Part shown: one piece after another, positions 25,242-33,583 of the stretch | Numbering within the stretch: the first letter of the stretch is position 1 | Layout of the letters: every line of letters starts with the position of its first letter | DNA from: Bacillota bacterium | GTDB lineage: Bacteria > Bacillota > Clostridia > Lachnospirales > Lachnospiraceae | Reading direction: 5' to 3' | DNA: 64,000 nucleotides | Assembly: GCA_023436065.1 (NCBI GenBank) | Contig: JAEZKU010000064.1 | Location: 34,829-98,828, forward strand | Notes under the pieces: generated by a model | Seen by the model: only the letters and a program-made list of their open reading frames with translations | Database searches by the model: none | Told to the model about the DNA's origin: nothing | Program-made: the position numbers and the translations under genes

Positions 25242-27299
25242 ATGCCAAGATATCTTGTTATCGTGGAATCACCGGCCAAGGCAAAGACGATTAAAAAGTT
25301 TTTAGGTACAAATTATGAAGTCCTGGCCTCTAACGGTCATGTTCGGGATCTGCCGAAGAGCCAATTGGGTATTGATATAGAGAATGATTATGAGCCAAAA
25401 TATATAACCATACGAGGAAAGGGAGACCTGCTGGCTAAGCTCCGCAAGGAGGTTAAAAAGGCTGACAGGGTTTATCTCGCAACTGACCCTGACCGCGAAG
25501 GAGAAGCGATTTCCTGGCATTTATCAAATACTTTAAAGCTGGGTGAAAAGGATACAAGCAGAATAACCTTCAATGAAATTACGAAGAATGCCGTGAAAGC
25601 CTCAATCAAGCAAGCCAGAGAGATTGATATGGATCTGGTGAACGCGCAGCAGGCGCGACGTATTCTTGACCGTATGGTGGGATATCGAATCAGCCCGCTA
25701 TTATGGAGTAAGGTCAAACGTGGCTTAAGTGCCGGAAGAGTGCAGTCCGTAGCACTCCGTATCATTTGCGACCGTGAGGATGAGATCAATGCATTCGTTC
25801 CGGAGGAATACTGGAACTTAGAAGCTGAATTCGACATCAAGGGAAAGAAAAAGCCCTTGGTAGCGAAGCTGAATGGAATCAAGCGTGACATCCGCAGTGA
25901 AACTGAAATGAATGATATCATGAAACAGCTTGAGAATGCGGAGTTTAAGGTAAGCGAAATCAAGAGGAGTGAACGAATCCGTAAGGCTCCGTTGCCGTTT
26001 ACCACCAGCACCCTGCAGCAGGAAGCAGCAAAAGCACTGAACTTCTCTACCCAGAAGACGATGCAGCTGGCACAGCAGCTGTATGAGGGTGTCGATATCA
26101 AGAATCACGGGACAGTCGGTTTGATTACCTATCTAAGAACGGATTCCATCCGTATCAGTGACGAGGCGGATCAGGCTGCCAAGCAATTCATCAGGGAACA
26201 TTACGGAGAGGAATTTGTGGCTCTGGAGGAGAACCTGGGACGTACGGGAAAGAAGATACAGGATGCACATGAAGCGATTCGCCCCACCTATGTGGAATTC
26301 ACTCCCGAGGAATTGAAGAACTCACTGAACAGAGATCAGTACAGACTGTATCAGCTGATCTGGAAGCGTTTTACCGCGAGTAGGATGCAGGCAGCGAGAT
26401 ATGAGACAACAACAATCAAGATAGATGCAAATGATTTAAGATTTACAACCGCTTCTTCCAAATTAATCTTCGAGGGCTTTATGAGCGTATATACACCGGA
26501 GGAAGAGGAAGAAGATACAGGGGCAAGCTTTGATAATATTGCAGAGGGACAGAAGCTTTCACTAAATAAGCTGAACCCGAGTCAGCATTTTACCCAGCCG
26601 CCTGCACATTATACGGAAGCCTCTCTGGTTAAGACCTTAGAAGAGCTTGGGATCGGAAGACCAAGTACCTATGCTCCTACCATCACCACCATCATTGCCA
26701 GACGATATGTGGCAAAGGAAAATAAAAATCTGTATGTCACAGAGCTCGGAGAGGCTGTCAATAATATCATGAAAGCAGCATTCTCCAGTATTGTGGATGT
26801 GAATTTTACTGCGAATATGGAATCCCTTCTGGACTGTGTGGAGGATGGAACGGTTTCCTATAAAACTATTATAAAAAACTTCTATCCTGATTTGGAGGAA
26901 GCAGTCAATAATGCGCATATGGTACTGGATAAGATACAGATTGAGGATGAGGTAACGGACGAGATTTGTGAGGAATGCGGTCGAAACATGGTGGTGAAAT
27001 ACGGTCCGCACGGTAAATTCCTTGCTTGTCCCGGATTCCCTGAATGTAAGAATACCAAGCCGTACCTTGTAAAAATCGGTGTGGAATGTCCCTTGTGCGG
27101 AAGCGATATCGTTCTGAGAAAGACGAAGAAAGGGCGGAAGTACTATGGTTGCGTCAATAATCCCACCTGCGAGTTCATGACCTGGCAGAAGCCTTCGGGA
27201 ATCCGTTGTGAGAAATGTGGGGGAATCCTGCTGGAAAAGGGAAATAAGCTGGTATGTGAAAATGAAAAGTGTGGACACGTAATGAGTGTTTCGAAATAA
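25242..27299 (+). CDS. topA: DNA topoisomerase I
   Basis: Relaxes negative supercoils by a transient 5'-phosphotyrosine break. Seen: 685 residues; Toprim domain opening VIVESPAKAKTIKKFLG with the DPDREGE acidic motif; catalytic Tyr297 in GLITYLRTDSIR; HEAIRPT; GIGRPSTYAP; and at the C-terminus three four-cysteine zinc ribbons (CEECG..., CPLCG..., CEKCG...). The ATG at 25242 follows GAGGG. Gene order dprA-topA-codY is the Bacillus order minus trmFO, xerC and clpQY. Confidence 0.96.
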   Translation: MPRYLVIVESPAKAKTIKKFLGTNYEVLASNGHVRDLPKSQLGIDIENDYEPKYITIRGKGDLLAKLRKEVKKADRVYLATDPDREGEAISWHLSNTLKLGEKDTSRITFNEITKNAVKASIKQAREIDMDLVNAQQARRILDRMVGYRISPLLWSKVKRGLSAGRVQSVALRIICDREDEINAFVPEEYWNLEAEFDIKGKKKPLVAKLNGIKRDIRSETEMNDIMKQLENAEFKVSEIKRSERIRKAPLPFTTSTLQQEAAKALNFSTQKTMQLAQQLYEGVDIKNHGTVGLITYLRTDSIRISDEADQAAKQFIREHYGEEFVALEENLGRTGKKIQDAHEAIRPTYVEFTPEELKNSLNRDQYRLYQLIWKRFTASRMQAARYETTTIKIDANDLRFTTASSKLIFEGFMSVYTPEEEEEDTGASFDNIAEGQKLSLNKLNPSQHFTQPPAHYTEASLVKTLEELGIGRPSTYAPTITTIIARRYVAKENKNLYVTELGEAVNNIMKAAFSSIVDVNFTANMESLLDCVEDGTVSYKTIIKNFYPDLEEAVNNAHMVLDKIQIEDEVTDEICEECGRNMVVKYGPHGKFLACPGFPECKNTKPYLVKIGVECPLCGSDIVLRKTKKGRKYYGCVNNPTCEFMTWQKPSGIRCEKCGGILLEKGNKLVCENEKCGHVMSVSK

Positions 27300-27390
27300 A
27301 ATATTTGTATCATTTTTTTGAAAAAACGCAAAATTGGACATAATATTTATAAATTTAGTCGTAATGTGCGTCAAAATAGCGAAAAGGCTA

Positions 27391-27419
27391 TTGTTTTTGG
27401 TGATAACATGTGATATTAT
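27391..27419 (+). promoter_or_regulatory. Candidate codY promoter
   Basis: Seen: TTGTTT (27391-27396), 17 bases, TATTAT (27414-27419). Transcription would leave a leader of about 165 bases in which CTTCCAA (27465 region) can pair with TTGGAAG (27545 region). No CodY-box palindrome was recognised here. Confidence 0.5.
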
Positions 27420-27589
27420 TAAAAAGGTGATACAATTAGAAATAATTCCTAGTTGTAAAGCTTCTTCCAATAATACTGATCGTTAATACGCTGCATAACC
27501 TCGCTAGTTTGTTATTTCTGCCCTGCGGCATTGGACCTTGTATGTTGGAAGCCTAGAGGGGATCAGAAAAAGCTGGGAGGAACCAAGTA

Positions 27590-28363
27590 ATGAGTGTACA
27601 GTTACTAGATAAAACAAGAAAGATTAATAACCTGCTGCACAATAATAATTCGCATAAGGTAGTATTTAATGACATCTGTGTAGTCTTGAGCGAAATACTT
27701 GCATCCAATGTTTTAGTCATCAGCCGTAAGGGAAAAGTGCTCGGTGTTAAAAACCGCAGCGACATCAATGAGATCAAGGAGTTGATTAAGGATGCAGTTG
27801 GCAGACATATCGACGGCCTGCTGAATGAAAGACTTCTGAATATATTATCTACGAAAGAAAATGTCAACTTGAGGACACTCGGCTTTGAGTTTGATCATGT
27901 AGATACTTATCAGGCAATCATTACACCAATCGATATTGCGGGAGAGAGACTTGGAACCCTGTTCTTATACAAGAACGGACCGCAGTACACACTGGATGAT
28001 ATTATTTTAAGCGAATATGGTACCACGGTTGTAGGCTTGGAGATGATGCGTTCCGTAAATGAAGAGAATGCGGAGGAGAACCGTAAGGTTCAAATCGTAA
28101 AATCTGCAATCAGTACCTTATCTTTCTCAGAGTTAGAAGCGATTACCCATATCTTTGAGGAACTAAAGGGTAACGAAGGAATATTGGTGGCCAGCAAGAT
28201 TGCTGACCGTGTCGGTATCACAAGATCAGTGATTGTGAATGCACTCAGAAAATTCGAGAGTGCAGGGGTCATAGAATCCCGTTCGTCAGGTATGAAGGGA
28301 ACCTATATCAGAGTTTTGAATGATGTGGTATTCGACGAATTGAAAAATTTGAATAATCAATAA
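27590..28363 (+). CDS. codY: GTP-sensing transcriptional pleiotropic repressor CodY
   Basis: Global nutrient regulator that binds branched-chain amino acids and GTP. Seen: 257 residues; begins MSVQLLDKTRKINNLL, the typical CodY opening; N-terminal GAF ligand domain (about 1-155); and a C-terminal winged helix-turn-helix with ASKIADRVGITRSVIVNALRK (about 204-224). ATG start behind GGAGG with a slightly long gap. The flagellar operon follows after a terminator, as in Bacillus; CodY is a known repressor of motility genes there. Confidence 0.95.
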   Translation: MSVQLLDKTRKINNLLHNNNSHKVVFNDICVVLSEILASNVLVISRKGKVLGVKNRSDINEIKELIKDAVGRHIDGLLNERLLNILSTKENVNLRTLGFEFDHVDTYQAIITPIDIAGERLGTLFLYKNGPQYTLDDIILSEYGTTVVGLEMMRSVNEENAEENRKVQIVKSAISTLSFSELEAITHIFEELKGNEGILVASKIADRVGITRSVIVNALRKFESAGVIESRSSGMKGTYIRVLNDVVFDELKNLNNQ

Positions 28364-28377
28364 TGGATTTGTAATGC

Positions 28378-28424
28378 AAAAGGATTTGTGGGGGAGAAAT
28401 TCTCATAAATCCTTTTTTTATTTT
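28378..28424 (+). terminator. Intrinsic terminator after codY
   Basis: Seen: AAAAGGATTT pairs with AAATCCTTTT, with further TG/CA and GAGA/TCTC pairing inside, followed by TTTTTTTATTTTA. Confidence 0.88.
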
Positions 28425-28479
28425 ATAAAAATTCTATAAAAATTGTATTAATATTTTAATTATGTTAGAAAATGCGTTA

Positions 28480-28660
28480 ACAGGCCTATTATGGAGCATT
28501 TGTCGGCCACTCAGCCTGTGTGAATTGATGGATGAAGCCCCATTATAAGTTAAATCTCCGGCACACGACATTTACGGAGACCGCATGACAGCAGGGTTTT
28601 ACTGTAATAATCCATAATTATACAAGGTATAGTATTAATATACTAATTTTTTAAATATAT
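28480..28660 (+). promoter_or_regulatory. Structured leader upstream of the flagellar operon
   Basis: In the 348-base gap between codY and flgB. Seen: stem ACAGGC/GCCTGT (28480-28485 with 28514-28519); stem TCTCCG/CGGAGA (28555-28560 with 28575-28580); loop bases TGTCG (28501-28505) and CGACA (28566-28570) that could pair with each other; then a weak hairpin TAGTAT-TAAT-ATACTA (28630-28645) followed by ATTTTTT, terminator-like. The GC-richer island stands out from its AT-rich surroundings. It does not show the conserved bases of c-di-GMP-I or -II riboswitches. No clear promoter boxes found. Confidence 0.4.
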
Positions 28661-28711
28661 CTTGTGTTTTTTCTATTATTTATTATAATAATTGTAGAAA
28701 GGAGTGCGTAT

Positions 28712-29101
28712 ATGATTGGCTCAAATGTATTTAACTACATAAATGTTTTGGACAAAGCAGCAGATGCAAGCTGGAAGAGGGACGAGATCATTGCCAATAA
28801 CATCGCAAACGTTGACACCCCTGGTTATAAAAGAAAGGATGTACAATTCGAATCCTATTTGATGGGCTCCTTATTGGGAGACGGTTCATTGGATCACAGG
28901 GTCGCGAATGCAAACCTTAGTTCATTGGATGCAACGGTTTATACGGATAATGCCGCACTCAGTTATCGAATGGATGGGAACAATGTGGATATTGATACCG
29001 AATCAGCTAATCTTGCAGAGAATCAGATCCGTTACTACGCCCTGTTGGATTCGATGTCACAGGAATTCAGCCGTATCAAAGCCGTACTTGCTACCAAGTA
29101 A
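28712..29101 (+). CDS. flgB: Flagellar basal-body rod protein FlgB
   Basis: Proximal rod subunit. Seen: 129 residues; the rod-family segment ANNIANVDTPGYKRKDVQFE near residue 30, typical of all rod/hook proteins; C-terminal heptad-rich helix. The start is the ATG at 28712, seven bases after AAAGGAG; an ATG at 28664 has no ribosome site. First gene of the flagellar run, followed by flgC and fliE as in Bacillus. Confidence 0.95.
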   Translation: MIGSNVFNYINVLDKAADASWKRDEIIANNIANVDTPGYKRKDVQFESYLMGSLLGDGSLDHRVANANLSSLDATVYTDNAALSYRMDGNNVDIDTESANLAENQIRYYALLDSMSQEFSRIKAVLATK

Positions 29102-29174
29102 GCGTGGTCATTAACAGAGCATAGCTGCAGACCTTCCAAAGACTGTGGTTCTCTATTATATAGGAGGTAATATT

Positions 29175-29612
29175 ATGTCGTTTATGAACGGAATGAATGT
29201 CAGTGCAAGCGGTATGACCGCACAGAGACTAAGACTGGATATCATCTCTCAAAATATTGCAAATGTGAATACAACCAGAGATGAGAATGGGAATACATAC
29301 AGACGAAAGACCGTAGTGTTTGCCGAAAAGGATGTCTCTCCTTTTGGAACGGTTTTGATGAAGACCGCCGGCAGGGTCGGTAACGGAGTTAAGGTTACGG
29401 AGATTACCGAGGATACAGCTTCCGAGCTGCGTAAGGTGTATGACCCCTCCCATCCCGATGCGGATGAGGATGGTTATGTATCCTATCCGAATGTCAATGT
29501 CGTTCAGGAAATGACGGATATGATCAGTGCTACCAGATCCTATGAAGCCAATGTTACAGCTTTTAATGCAACAAAAAGCATGGCTTTAAAGGGCCTTGAG
29601 GTGGGAAAATAA
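29175..29612 (+). CDS. flgC: Flagellar basal-body rod protein FlgC
   Basis: Proximal rod subunit. Seen: 145 residues; N-terminal FMNGMNVSASGMTAQRLR and SQNIANVNTTR, C-terminal SATRSYEANVTAFNATKSM, both standard for FlgC. The start is the ATG at 29175 behind GGAGG; the upstream ATG at 29145 precedes that site. It lies between flgB and fliE. Confidence 0.95.
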   Translation: MSFMNGMNVSASGMTAQRLRLDIISQNIANVNTTRDENGNTYRRKTVVFAEKDVSPFGTVLMKTAGRVGNGVKVTEITEDTASELRKVYDPSHPDADEDGYVSYPNVNVVQEMTDMISATRSYEANVTAFNATKSMALKGLEVGK

Positions 29613-29629
29613 GCGTCGGAGGGTAAGCC

Positions 29630-29941
29630 ATGAATATCAGTTCAATCGGTAATATAGCAGATTTATCACAATTGGGTACAGGAGCCCTGAAGAAGACTAC
29701 AGAGAATGGGAACACCACCTTTGAGAATATGTTTCAGGCTGCGAAGAATTTGATTCAGCAGACCAATGATTATACGAACGCTGCGGAGGAAGCACAAACC
29801 TCCTATGCACTCGGATTGACCGACAGCACACATGACCTTCAGGTAGCCCAGCAGAAGGCGAATCTCTCCTTGCAGTATACAGTAGCAGTACGCAATGCAG
29901 TCATGGATGCGTATAGGGAGATTATGAATTTACAATTTTAA
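29630..29941 (+). CDS. fliE: Flagellar hook-basal body protein FliE
   Basis: Adapter that joins the rod to the MS ring and is an early export substrate. Seen: 103 residues; FENMFQAAKNLIQQTNDY, then LQVAQQKANLSLQYTVAVRNAVMDAY-type C-terminal helix, the FliE signature. Short gap after flgC. A large palindromic repeat lies between it and fliF. Confidence 0.93.
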   Translation: MNISSIGNIADLSQLGTGALKKTTENGNTTFENMFQAAKNLIQQTNDYTNAAEEAQTSYALGLTDSTHDLQVAQQKANLSLQYTVAVRNAVMDAYREIMNLQF

Positions 29942-29956
29942 TTTAGATTAACTGAC

Positions 29957-30070
29957 TAAGATGTGAAAAACACCGAAGGTGTTTTTCGGGCAGGATATAC
30001 TGTAATGCAAGCTTGCTTGCAATTACAGTATATCCTACCTGGAAAAGCTGCGAAGCAGCTTCACATCTTA
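29957..30070. repeat. Cloverleaf-like palindromic repeat, copy 2 (within the flagellar operon)
   Basis: Seen: outer arms of 11 bp (29957-29967 with 30060-30070). Inside are three hairpins: GAAAAACACC-GAA-GGTGTTTTTC (29965-29987); a long central arm with a perfect 15-bp stem (29992-30006 with 30022-30036) capped by GCAAGC/GCTTGC; and AAGCTGC-GAA-GCAGCTT (30045-30061). Related to the element at 19993-20078 in inverse orientation. No T-run, so read-through into fliF is expected. Confidence 0.85.
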
Positions 30071-30128
30071 ATCAATAAAATAAGTCGGAATGAAGCCGTG
30101 AGTAAACCAGACTAAGGAGCATAAGATC

Positions 30129-31721
30129 ATGCCAGAAAGATTGAAACAAATCCCAAAACAATTACTCGATCTGTGGAATAAATATACCAGTAAGCAGAAA
30201 ACAATCATTATCAGCGTTTTCTGCGTTGTTGTCCTTGCCTTTGGTTTGCTGATTTTTCTGATGCAGCGGGTCGAGTATACGACACTCAAGACTGCTGAAA
30301 CCTCAAAGGAAGCCAGTCAGATCGTGGATATCCTGAAGGATGAGAATATTCCCTATAAGCTTGGAAACGATAATCTTACCATATCAGTCGATGTAAAGCG
30401 TTATTCTGATGCAGTTTTACTCTTAGCGAGCAATGACATGCCGTCTACAGGTATCTCCATTGATGAGCTTCTTAATAACAGTCTGAGTACCACGAACAGT
30501 GACCGTACCCTGAAGTTAAATCTCTATCTTCAGAATCAGCTTCGTAATTATCTGAAAACAATGGAGGGTGTGGAGAACGCTGAGGTCTACTACATTCCTT
30601 CCGAAAATAACGATTCTATACTGACAGAAGCACAGGAAACCCCTGCGAGCGTGTTGCTTACAGTCAATGATGATTTTAAGGCTGTAACAGCTCAGACAAT
30701 CGCTGAAGTGGTGGCTTCCGTCATCGGCAATAAGACCACGGACCGGATTAAGGTTGCAGATCAGGAGGGTAATCTTTTGTTCGGCGGAGAACAGGATCTG
30801 TATTCCGGCAGTGCAAACTCGAACGAGGATTATAAGCAGAGACTCCGCAATACCTTTATTAATAACCTCTATATGGGACTACTGAAGAGCGGCTTTGATG
30901 ACGCTGAAATCATGCCGAACCTGTCTTTTAACATGGATAAGGTAACCCAGCTTTATACGGAATATCTTCCGGCAGAGGGTCAGGATCAGGGCTTATATAA
31001 GCACAGCTATACTTATACCGCACAGAACGCGGATTCCTCAGGTGGCCCCCCCGGAACTGATTCTAATGACGAGACCACATACCAGATTCAGACCCAGGCC
31101 TCCAATAACAGTACCGTGGAGACAAAAGAATATGACTATCTTCCCAATGAAAGGGTAACCAATACAGAATATGAGATCGGTGCTATCATACCGGAGGAGT
31201 CCTCAATCAGTATCGTACTGAGAAAGGTGACCAATTATAAAGAGGCTGATTTAGAACAGCAGGGATTACTTGGGGATCTGACCTTTGAACAATATGCCCA
31301 GCAGAACGGGGCCAGCAAGGTTATGACGGTAGATCCCTCGATCATCACGATGGTATCTTTGGCTACCGGTATCACAGCAGAGAGAATCTCAATCACAGCT
31401 TATGAGCAGCCGGTATTTATCCCGACTGTCAGAGAACCCTTAAGCTGGTCCAACATAATGATGATCGTACTGGCAGTATTGATTATCGGTCTATTGATCT
31501 TTGTAGTATTTAAGGGTATCGGTCCTGTCGAGGTTACTGAACTGGAACCGGAGCTTTCAGTTGAACAGCTGTTAGCGACAACGAAAGAAAATCAGTCGAT
31601 CGAGGATATTGAGTTCAACGAGGTATCCGAGGTACGCAAAATGATAGAAAAATTTGTGGACGAAAAGCCGGAGGCAGTAGCACAGCTGCTGCGAAACTGG
31701 CTGAACGAGGATTGGAGTTAA
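30129..31721 (+). CDS. fliF: Flagellar MS-ring protein FliF
   Basis: Forms the membrane ring that houses the export gate and carries FliG. Seen: 530 residues; a first membrane segment at about 34-55; the YscJ/FliF domain (EASQIVDILKDENIPYKL); a Ser/Gly/Asn-rich periplasmic loop near 300-330; a second membrane segment (about 440-462); and an acidic cytoplasmic tail ending LLRNWLNED that docks to FliG. ATG start at 30129. Confidence 0.95.
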   Translation: MPERLKQIPKQLLDLWNKYTSKQKTIIISVFCVVVLAFGLLIFLMQRVEYTTLKTAETSKEASQIVDILKDENIPYKLGNDNLTISVDVKRYSDAVLLLASNDMPSTGISIDELLNNSLSTTNSDRTLKLNLYLQNQLRNYLKTMEGVENAEVYYIPSENNDSILTEAQETPASVLLTVNDDFKAVTAQTIAEVVASVIGNKTTDRIKVADQEGNLLFGGEQDLYSGSANSNEDYKQRLRNTFINNLYMGLLKSGFDDAEIMPNLSFNMDKVTQLYTEYLPAEGQDQGLYKHSYTYTAQNADSSGGPPGTDSNDETTYQIQTQASNNSTVETKEYDYLPNERVTNTEYEIGAIIPEESSISIVLRKVTNYKEADLEQQGLLGDLTFEQYAQQNGASKVMTVDPSIITMVSLATGITAERISITAYEQPVFIPTVREPLSWSNIMMIVLAVLIIGLLIFVVFKGIGPVEVTELEPELSVEQLLATTKENQSIEDIEFNEVSEVRKMIEKFVDEKPEAVAQLLRNWLNEDWS

Positions 31722-31752
31722 TAAGCTGCTTTGCGGCGAAATGGAGGTTGTT

Positions 31753-32766
31753 ATGGCAAGAAACAGCAGTGATATCAGCGGAATACAGAAAGCAGCAATT
31801 TTATTGATCTCTCTCGGCCCGGAGCGCTCCGCCAGTATCTTTAAGCATCTCAAAGAGGAAGAGATTGAGACCATGACGCTTGAGATAGCAAATACGCGCA
31901 GCATCTCTCCGGCAACCAAAGATCAGGTCATGGATGAGTTCTATGAGATCTGTCTTGCGCAGCAGTATATTGCCGAAGGCGGTATCTCCTATGCGAAGGA
32001 GCTTTTGGAAAAGGCGCTTGGTGCGGATAAGGCCAGGGACGTCATTGGAAAATTAACAGCCTCACTACAGGTTAGACCGTTTGAATTTGTTAGAAAGACA
32101 GATGCTTCCCAGTTGCTCAACTTCATTCAGGATGAGCATCCACAGACCATAGCCCTGATTTTATCCTATCTGTCTCCGGGACAGGCATCGACAATCATCT
32201 CGTCACTCGCTCCGGACAAACAGGCGGATGTTGCAAGACGTATTGCTCAGATGGATCGTACCTCCCCGGATGTCATCAAAGAGGTGGAAAAGGTATTGGA
32301 GCGTAAGCTGGCATCCTTGGTAAATCAGGATTATACCATTGTCGGTGGTGTGGACTCCATCGTCGAAATCTTGAATACAGTAGATCGCGGTACAGAAAAG
32401 CACATTATGGAGACTCTGGAAATCGAAGAACCTGAACTCGCGGATGAAATCAGACGTAAGATGTTCGTATTCGAGGATATTCTCAGTCTGGATGATAAAT
32501 CCATCCAAAGAGTTCTCCGTGAGGTTGACAACAATGAGCTTGCTGTTGCGTTAAAGGGCTCTAATGAAGAGGTTCAGAATGTAATCTTCAACAACCTGTC
32601 GAAGCGTCTTGCTTCCATGATACGTGAGGATATGGAATACATGGGTCCTGTACGTCTGAAGGATGTGGAAGAGGCACAGCAGAAGATTGTTAATATCATT
32701 AGAAAACTGGAAGATTCCTCTGAGATTATTATTTCTAGAGGCGGAGGTGACGAGATCATTGTCTAA
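31753..32766 (+). CDS. fliG: Flagellar motor switch protein FliG
   Basis: Torque-transmitting ring protein. Seen: 337 residues; N-terminal ISGIQKAAILLISLGPE; middle EHPQTIALILSYL motif; and a C-terminal domain with the conserved charged residues that meet MotA (about 270-300, DDKSIQRVLREVDNNELAVALK region). The start is the ATG at 31753, five bases after GGAGG-TTG; the ATG at 31741 precedes the site. Its end overlaps the fliH start. Confidence 0.95.
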   Translation: MARNSSDISGIQKAAILLISLGPERSASIFKHLKEEEIETMTLEIANTRSISPATKDQVMDEFYEICLAQQYIAEGGISYAKELLEKALGADKARDVIGKLTASLQVRPFEFVRKTDASQLLNFIQDEHPQTIALILSYLSPGQASTIISSLAPDKQADVARRIAQMDRTSPDVIKEVEKVLERKLASLVNQDYTIVGGVDSIVEILNTVDRGTEKHIMETLEIEEPELADEIRRKMFVFEDILSLDDKSIQRVLREVDNNELAVALKGSNEEVQNVIFNNLSKRLASMIREDMEYMGPVRLKDVEEAQQKIVNIIRKLEDSSEIIISRGGGDEIIV

Positions 32767-33541
32767 TGTGATTAAAGCTTATTCCATTCGATATGAAGAG
32801 GAAACGAAAAAGACAATCGATACTCATCTTCGGATAGATAAGGAACTGGAAGAAAGACGAAGGGCATTGATTGCTGCCTCACAGCCTGATTCGGAAGAAG
32901 GATTTGTGGAAGGAATTCAAGCCCTTGTGGTAGATCAGCTACCGTCCGAATCAGATACAGAGAAAGCAGCTAAGATCCTTGAGGATGCGAAGGCAGAAGC
33001 ACAAAGCATCCTCAATCAAGCGAAGAAGACTGCGGAAGCACTGAAGAATGAAGCATTTTCAGCTGCACAGAAGAAGGGTTATGAAGAAGGAATGCTTCAA
33101 GCCAGGAAGGAAGCAGAGAAGCTGAAGGCGGAATACGAAGCAAAAGCCCGCAGCTTGAAGGAAGAATATGAACGGATGGCTTATTCCATGGAACCTCAGA
33201 TAGCCGATATCATTGCCGCATTAGTAGAAAAAATCACCGGCATTGTGATCGAAGACAGGGAGGAAGTAATCCTGTACCTGGTGGATAAGACCTTAAAAAA
33301 TCTCGAGAAATGCGACGAATACACGGTCCGGGTATCCAAAGAGGATTTTGAATTCGTCTCCATGCGGAAGAATCTTCTGTTAGCGGCGATCGGAAGGGAA
33401 GTACCTTTATACATCGTCGAAGATATCAATTTGAAAAAGAACCAATGTCTTGTTGAAACAGAATACAAGGTGATCAATTGCAGCCTGGATGTTCAATTGA
33501 ATAATTTGATCCAGGATCTAAAATTAATTGCCGGTATTTAG
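32759..33541 (+). CDS. fliH: Flagellar assembly protein FliH (TTG start)
   Basis: Negative regulator and docking partner of the FliI export ATPase. Seen: 260 residues; begins MSNVIKAYSIRYEEE, as clostridial FliH often does; a long Ala/Glu/Lys coiled coil (about 65-150, with the GYEEGMLQARKEAEK glycine-type helix); and a C-terminal domain similar to V/F-ATPase delta/E subunits. The frame is open well into fliG, so the start is inferred: TTG at 32759 after GGAGG gives an 8-base overlap with fliG; GTG at 32768 is an alternative. Confidence 0.85.
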   Translation: MSNVIKAYSIRYEEETKKTIDTHLRIDKELEERRRALIAASQPDSEEGFVEGIQALVVDQLPSESDTEKAAKILEDAKAEAQSILNQAKKTAEALKNEAFSAAQKKGYEEGMLQARKEAEKLKAEYEAKARSLKEEYERMAYSMEPQIADIIAALVEKITGIVIEDREEVILYLVDKTLKNLEKCDEYTVRVSKEDFEFVSMRKNLLLAAIGREVPLYIVEDINLKKNQCLVETEYKVINCSLDVQLNNLIQDLKLIAGI

Positions 33542-33583
33542 TTTTTGTTTGATCTTGTCGATATAATATGAAAGCAGGTAATC

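Noticed and set aside
25472..26101. Minus-strand frame of 209 codons opposite topA
   Set aside because: Ser/Leu-rich shadow of the topA coding sequence without a start signal.
26637..27470. Long open frame on the minus strand (277 codons) opposite topA
   Set aside because: It lies opposite a well-supported gene, has no ribosome site and shows no recognisable domain; a shadow frame.
28480..28660. Cyclic-di-GMP riboswitch in front of flgB
   Set aside because: The conserved bases of class I and class II c-di-GMP riboswitches could not be found; only an unidentified structured leader is reported.
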